Assembly: GCA_030728235.1 (NCBI GenBank) | Contig: JANRAA010000091.1 | Location: 1 to 8,379, forward strand | Length of the DNA: 8,379 nucleotides | Reading direction: 5' to 3' | Source: Flavobacteriales bacterium | GTDB taxonomy: Bacteria; Bacteroidota; Bacteroidia; Flavobacteriales_D; Sanyastnellaceae | Shown: piece after piece, positions 6,129-8,379 of the stretch | Layout: each line of letters starts with the position of its first letter | How positions within the stretch are numbered: position 1 is the stretch's first letter | The notes under the pieces: model-generated | Told to the model about the DNA's origin: nothing | The model's database searches: none | Seen by the model: the letters and a program-made list of their open reading frames with translations, nothing else | Position numbers and translations under genes: made by a program

Positions 6129-6309
6129 TTCGTTCCTGCGGTTTACCGGACTTGCCTTCACCATGGCGGGAACCATCGCAGCATGCGTAGGTTTGGGTTA
6201 TTGGGCTGATAAAAGTTGGGAGACCTCTCCCTTTCTTACAATTTCTGGAGCCATTGTAGGGGTTTTCGCCTCATTGTATCTCACCATAAAAGACTTAACA
6301 CGAAAATGA
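6097..6309 (+). CDS. atpZ: AtpZ/AtpI-family F0F1 ATP synthase accessory protein
   Basis: This 70-residue protein has a polar N-terminus (QEQQKKERPD) and two transmembrane helices (roughly residues 14-35 and 42-62). It matches the AtpZ-type short proteins encoded just ahead of F0 genes. Family members are thought to assist c-ring assembly or ion supply to the synthase in the inner membrane. The exact role here is inference. The start is TTG at 6097, with AAGG directly before it. The only in-frame ATGs (5983, 5989) lie deep inside the bactofilin gene and would add a tail of about 36 residues that merely mirrors bactofilin codons. It overlaps bactofilin by 32 bp and the following gene by 4 bp (ATGA), so it belongs to the same coupled transcript. 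Confidence 0.8.
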   Translation: MQEQQKKERPDSFLRFTGLAFTMAGTIAACVGLGYWADKSWETSPFLTISGAIVGVFASLYLTIKDLTRK

Positions 6310-6665
6310 AATTTTCGATTAAGAACATCCTTGTCTGGTTTCTTCTATGTTCCGTATATGGCATTCTTGTATCACAAGGCCTATTAAAGTACGAATGGGT
6401 TGTTCCGGCCGTTGTAACAGCATATGCAGCCGCAAATATTGGCTTTTTCAGGATGTTGGTCAGGTCGCATGAGCGTCATCCGAAGCGATTTGTTGCATCT
6501 TTCACCGGAGTTATTGGCATCAAGCTGTTTGGTACAATGGCTTTTTTGTTGGCCTATCTTTTTTTACACCGAGAGAACTTTTTACCTGTTGTTGTCGCTC
6601 TAGCGCTTAGCTACCTTGTGTTTACAGCGGTTTTGGTTTCGTCGGCCCTGAAGGCATTTAAATAA
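6306..6665 (+). CDS. Four-helix membrane protein, AtpI-like
   Basis: This 119-residue protein has four predicted transmembrane helices (about 7-27, 31-51, 66-87 and 91-115). A basic loop, RSHERHPKR, lies between helices 2 and 3. Position between atpZ and atpB, size and topology fit the poorly conserved AtpI-like protein of Bacteroidota ATP synthase operons, thought to help c-ring assembly. Sequence motifs are too weak for a firm family call. I chose the ATG at 6306, which overlaps the atpZ stop as ATGA. A longer frame opening at 6216 would add a soluble stretch that only mirrors atpZ codons. An 87-bp gap with a strong promoter follows. Confidence 0.75.
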   Translation: MKFSIKNILVWFLLCSVYGILVSQGLLKYEWVVPAVVTAYAAANIGFFRMLVRSHERHPKRFVASFTGVIGIKLFGTMAFLLAYLFLHRENFLPVVVALALSYLVFTAVLVSSALKAFK

Positions 6666-6680
6666 TCCGCGAAATTTTTA

Positions 6681-6699
6681 GATAACACCCCTTGTTATC
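6681..6699. promoter_or_regulatory. 7-bp inverted repeat over the atpB -33 box (possible operator)
   Basis: GATAACA and TGTTATC (6681-6687 and 6693-6699) form a perfect inverted repeat with a 5-nt spacer. The right arm overlaps the TTG -33 element of the atpB promoter. It could be a regulator binding site, or a weak hairpin ending the upstream transcript, but no T-run follows on the plus strand. The regulatory reading is inference. Confidence 0.4.
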
Positions 6700-6720
6700 A
6701 ACATTTATTAACTACTTTTG
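6692..6720 (+). promoter_or_regulatory. Textbook Bacteroidota promoter before atpB
   Basis: TTG (6692-6694), an 18-nt spacer, and TACTTTTG (6713-6720) give a full match to the -33/-7 consensus. This predicts a start near 6725 and a leader of about 28 nt before the atpB ATG at 6753. It is the best promoter match in the window. It implies that atpB-atpE-atpF can be transcribed independently of the sprE-bactofilin-atpZ cluster. Confidence 0.65.
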
Positions 6721-6752
6721 CAGCGATTTTTAGGGGCAGTAAACCTTCAAAG

Positions 6753-7922
6753 ATGATTTTTCGCACAATCAATAAAACGTACTTTTTTACCGTATTCATG
6801 TTGTCGATTTTCGGCTTAACTGCTGGATTCGCCCAAGAACACGGAGAGAACCCGATTCACGAGATCGTGGAAGAAGTTCACGAGCTGGAAGCGGAAGAAG
6901 GTTTCAAGGCTGGTGATTACATCATTCACCACATCTCCGACTCCCACAGCATTCATTTTTTTGGAAAAGAGTCTGAAGGCATTCCTGAGGTAAGCATTCC
7001 GTTGCCAGTGATTTTATGGACGAACAACGGGTTGAGTGTATTCATGTCTTCAGCGTTTCATCACGATACAGAAGGTAAAGTAGTTGTAGAGTCTAACGGA
7101 CAACGATTCGTTAACTTCCACGATAAGATAATGTATGCCAACGCTACTCCAGATCATCACGGGAGTTATGCTGAGGTAGACGAGAAGCACAAGCCGGTAG
7201 GCGACATGCCGATTGACTTTAGCATCACCAAAACCGTTTTTGGAATGTTGATGATCATGGTAATTATGTTTTTGGTATTCAGAAGCGTTGCGAAATCTTA
7301 CACTCGTCGTGAAGGTCAAGCGCCAACAGGACTTCAGAATGCTATTGAGCCATTGATCTTGTTTATCCGCGATGAGGTAGCAATACCTTCTATCGGAGCG
7401 AAGCGCGCGCCACAGTTCATGCCATTCCTTCTCACCATGTTCTTCTTTATTTGGTTGAGTAACATGTTGGGCTTGGTTCCATTCTTAGGCGGCTTCAACG
7501 TAACAGGAACGATAGGTATTACGATTGTGCTTGCTGGTTTTGTTTTCATATTGACCAGTATCAATGGAAACAAGCACTACTGGGGTCACCTATTCAATCC
7601 ACCGGGTGTTCCGTTGGGTATCAAGTTCATCTTGGTTCCGATCGAATTGCTTGGGGTATTCATCAAACCATCGGTTTTGATGATACGATTAACAGCGAAT
7701 ATTACTGCAGGACACATATCAATTCTTGCCTTTGTTAGTTTGATACTCATCTTTTCACAGATGATGGGAACGGGCATGGGTTATGGGGTAGGTGTGTTTT
7801 CTGTAGCCTTTATGATTTTTATGTTCTTCCTTGAATTGCTGGTAGCATTTCTTCAGGCGTATGTATTTACCCTGTTGGCCGCCTTGTATTTCGGGGATGC
7901 AACACACGAAGTTCATCATTAA
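6753..7922 (+). CDS. atpB: F0F1 ATP synthase subunit a
   Basis: This 389-residue protein is much longer than the roughly 270-residue E. coli subunit. The extra length is at the N-terminus: a signal peptide (about 1-27, ending GFAQ) and an extracytoplasmic region (about 28-155). Long N-terminal extensions of this kind are usual in Bacteroidota subunit a. The conserved membrane core follows (about 160-380). It includes NMLGLVPF (237-244), PIELLGVFIKP (296-306), the essential arginine R312 in MIRLTANITAGH, and the last helix FLQAYVFTLLAALYFG (366-381). R312 lines the proton path and faces the subunit c carboxylate. The extension holds 13 histidines (for example H59-H60, H103-H104, H135-H136) and the C-terminus ends HEVHH. 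The gene has its own strong promoter and is followed 24 bp later by atpE. Confidence 0.97.
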   Translation: MIFRTINKTYFFTVFMLSIFGLTAGFAQEHGENPIHEIVEEVHELEAEEGFKAGDYIIHHISDSHSIHFFGKESEGIPEVSIPLPVILWTNNGLSVFMSSAFHHDTEGKVVVESNGQRFVNFHDKIMYANATPDHHGSYAEVDEKHKPVGDMPIDFSITKTVFGMLMIMVIMFLVFRSVAKSYTRREGQAPTGLQNAIEPLILFIRDEVAIPSIGAKRAPQFMPFLLTMFFFIWLSNMLGLVPFLGGFNVTGTIGITIVLAGFVFILTSINGNKHYWGHLFNPPGVPLGIKFILVPIELLGVFIKPSVLMIRLTANITAGHISILAFVSLILIFSQMMGTGMGYGVGVFSVAFMIFMFFLELLVAFLQAYVFTLLAALYFGDATHEVHH

Positions 7923-7946
7923 TCAATAATTATAAAACAGGTAACA

Positions 7947-8192
7947 ATGGAATTGCTTACTGTTCTTGTCGACACTCTAATGAACCAAGGTCTTGCTGGT
8001 CTTGGTGCTGGTGCAGCCGTAATTGGTGCAGGTATTGGTATCGGTCGCATCGGCGGCTCTGCGATGGAGGCTATGGCCCGTCAACCGGAGTCAATTGGAG
8101 ATCTTAGATCTAACATGATCGTAGCTGCGGCGCTTGTAGAGGGTGTAGCCCTTCTTGCGGTGATCGTATGTCTACTTGTGCTTTTCGTATAA
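7947..8192 (+). CDS. atpE: F0F1 ATP synthase subunit c
   Basis: This 81-residue hairpin of two membrane helices forms the rotor ring. Helix 1 carries the GxGxGxG packing motif (about 19-37). The polar loop is ARQPE (44-48). Helix 2 carries the essential carboxylate E65 in AALVEGVALL. The residues after and opposite the carboxylate (G66; I32 where sodium-type rings have Gln) lack the sodium signature, so proton coupling is expected. The stop codon lies inside an 8-bp RNA hairpin (8176-8198). Confidence 0.97.
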   Translation: MELLTVLVDTLMNQGLAGLGAGAAVIGAGIGIGRIGGSAMEAMARQPESIGDLRSNMIVAAALVEGVALLAVIVCLLVLFV

Positions 8193-8198
8193 GCACAA
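8176..8198 (+). promoter_or_regulatory. RNA hairpin spanning the atpE stop codon
   Basis: TTGTGCTT (8176-8183) pairs perfectly with AAGCACAA (8191-8198) across a 7-nt loop, followed by ATTTTA. The TAA stop (8190-8192) lies at the base of the loop. The short T-run makes a weak terminator or attenuator possible; protecting the 3' end of an atpE-ending message is an alternative. Confidence 0.5.
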
Positions 8199-8204
8199 AT
8201 TTTA

Positions 8205-8223
8205 CGGGAAGAAAGTCTTTCCG
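8205..8223 (+). promoter_or_regulatory. Second RNA hairpin in the atpE-atpF gap
   Basis: CGGGAAGA (8205-8212) pairs with TCTTTCCG (8216-8223): seven Watson-Crick pairs and one G-U, with an AAG loop. It lies 6 nt after the first hairpin and 24 nt before the atpF start. GTTTAATT follows, which is too broken a T-run for a strong terminator. Confidence 0.5.
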
Positions 8224-8247
8224 GTTTAATTAGTCAAAGAGAATTCA

Positions 8248-8379
8248 ATGGATGCATTGCTTTCACCGAGCCTGGGAACCATGGTTTGGGCTTCGATCGC
8301 TTTCCTTGTAGTTCTGTTCATCATGCGCAAGTTCGCATGGGGGCCGATACTTCAGGGGTTAAAAGACCGAGAGCAGACC
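8248..8379 (+). CDS. atpF: F0F1 ATP synthase subunit b, 5' part only
   Basis: The first 44 codons are present and the gene runs off the right edge. They read MDALLSPSLGT, a membrane helix (MVWASIAFLVVLFIMRKFAW), then GPILQGLKDRE. This is the classic start of subunit b: a single N-terminal membrane anchor followed by the beginning of the long peripheral-stalk helix that holds F1 against subunit a. The ATG at 8248 follows the atpE gap with its two hairpins. The order a-c-b matches standard F0 operons. Confidence 0.95.
   Translation, partial: MDALLSPSLGTMVWASIAFLVVLFIMRKFAWGPILQGLKDREQT

Noticed and set aside
5983..6309. A longer 108-residue form of AtpZ starting at an ATG inside bactofilin
   Set aside because: The extra N-terminus merely mirrors bactofilin codons in another frame and looks unlike the family. 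The TTG at 6097 gives the usual size.
7947..8192. Sodium-coupled ATP synthase
   Set aside because: Subunit c has Gly after the essential Glu and Ile where sodium-type rings have Gln in helix 1, so proton coupling is more likely.

Overview
The window looks like a chromosomal segment of a member of the Bacteroidota, probably a marine flavobacterium-like organism of the Cryomorphaceae/Crocinitomicaceae kind. This rests on the gene content: a SprE/PorW-type lipoprotein of the type IX secretion and gliding system, next to a bactofilin and an F-type ATP synthase operon whose subunit a carries the long N-terminal extension typical of this phylum. It also rests on several promoter matches to the Bacteroidota consensus (TTG at -33, TAnnTTTG at -7) and on repeated use of TTG as a start codon. 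The genus is inference; no rRNA or other marker is present.

Layout. Bases 34-348 (minus) encode a small secreted protein of unknown function. Bases 349-1131 hold no protein gene. They contain the promoter of the small gene, a plain stretch (about 391-569), two tandem 187-bp repeats (570-756 and 757-943), and an intact tRNA-Asn(GTT) with its terminator (minus, 980-1053 and 948-974). The repeats are degenerate copies of the tRNA and its terminator. In them, parts of the anticodon arm and T arm are replaced by short GC-rich hairpins of the form TCCCGY-N4-RCGGGA. This is the most unusual structure in the window.

Bases 1132-2058 (plus) encode a PfkB-family sugar/nucleoside kinase. It converges with zero spacing on a membrane-anchored M23 metallopeptidase (2059-2931, minus). 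A divergent intergenic region (2932-3045) separates that gene from a close-packed plus-strand cluster: sprE/porW lipoprotein (3046-5712), bactofilin (5709-6128), AtpZ-like protein (6097-6309) and a four-helix AtpI-like membrane protein (6306-6665), all overlapping by 4-32 bp. After an 87-bp gap with a textbook Bacteroidota promoter and a 7-bp inverted repeat come atpB (subunit a), atpE (subunit c) and the first 44 codons of atpF (subunit b), which runs off the right edge.

How the genes work together. The right half joins envelope genes (a type IX secretion lipoprotein and a bactofilin) to the F0 sector of the proton ATP synthase. AtpZ and the AtpI-like protein are likely F0 assembly or accessory factors, followed by a, c and b in the usual order. 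Two consecutive RNA hairpins around the atpE stop codon and in the atpE-atpF gap could help set the excess of subunit c. The left half is unrelated housekeeping (kinase, peptidase, tRNA) plus the tRNA-derived repeat array.
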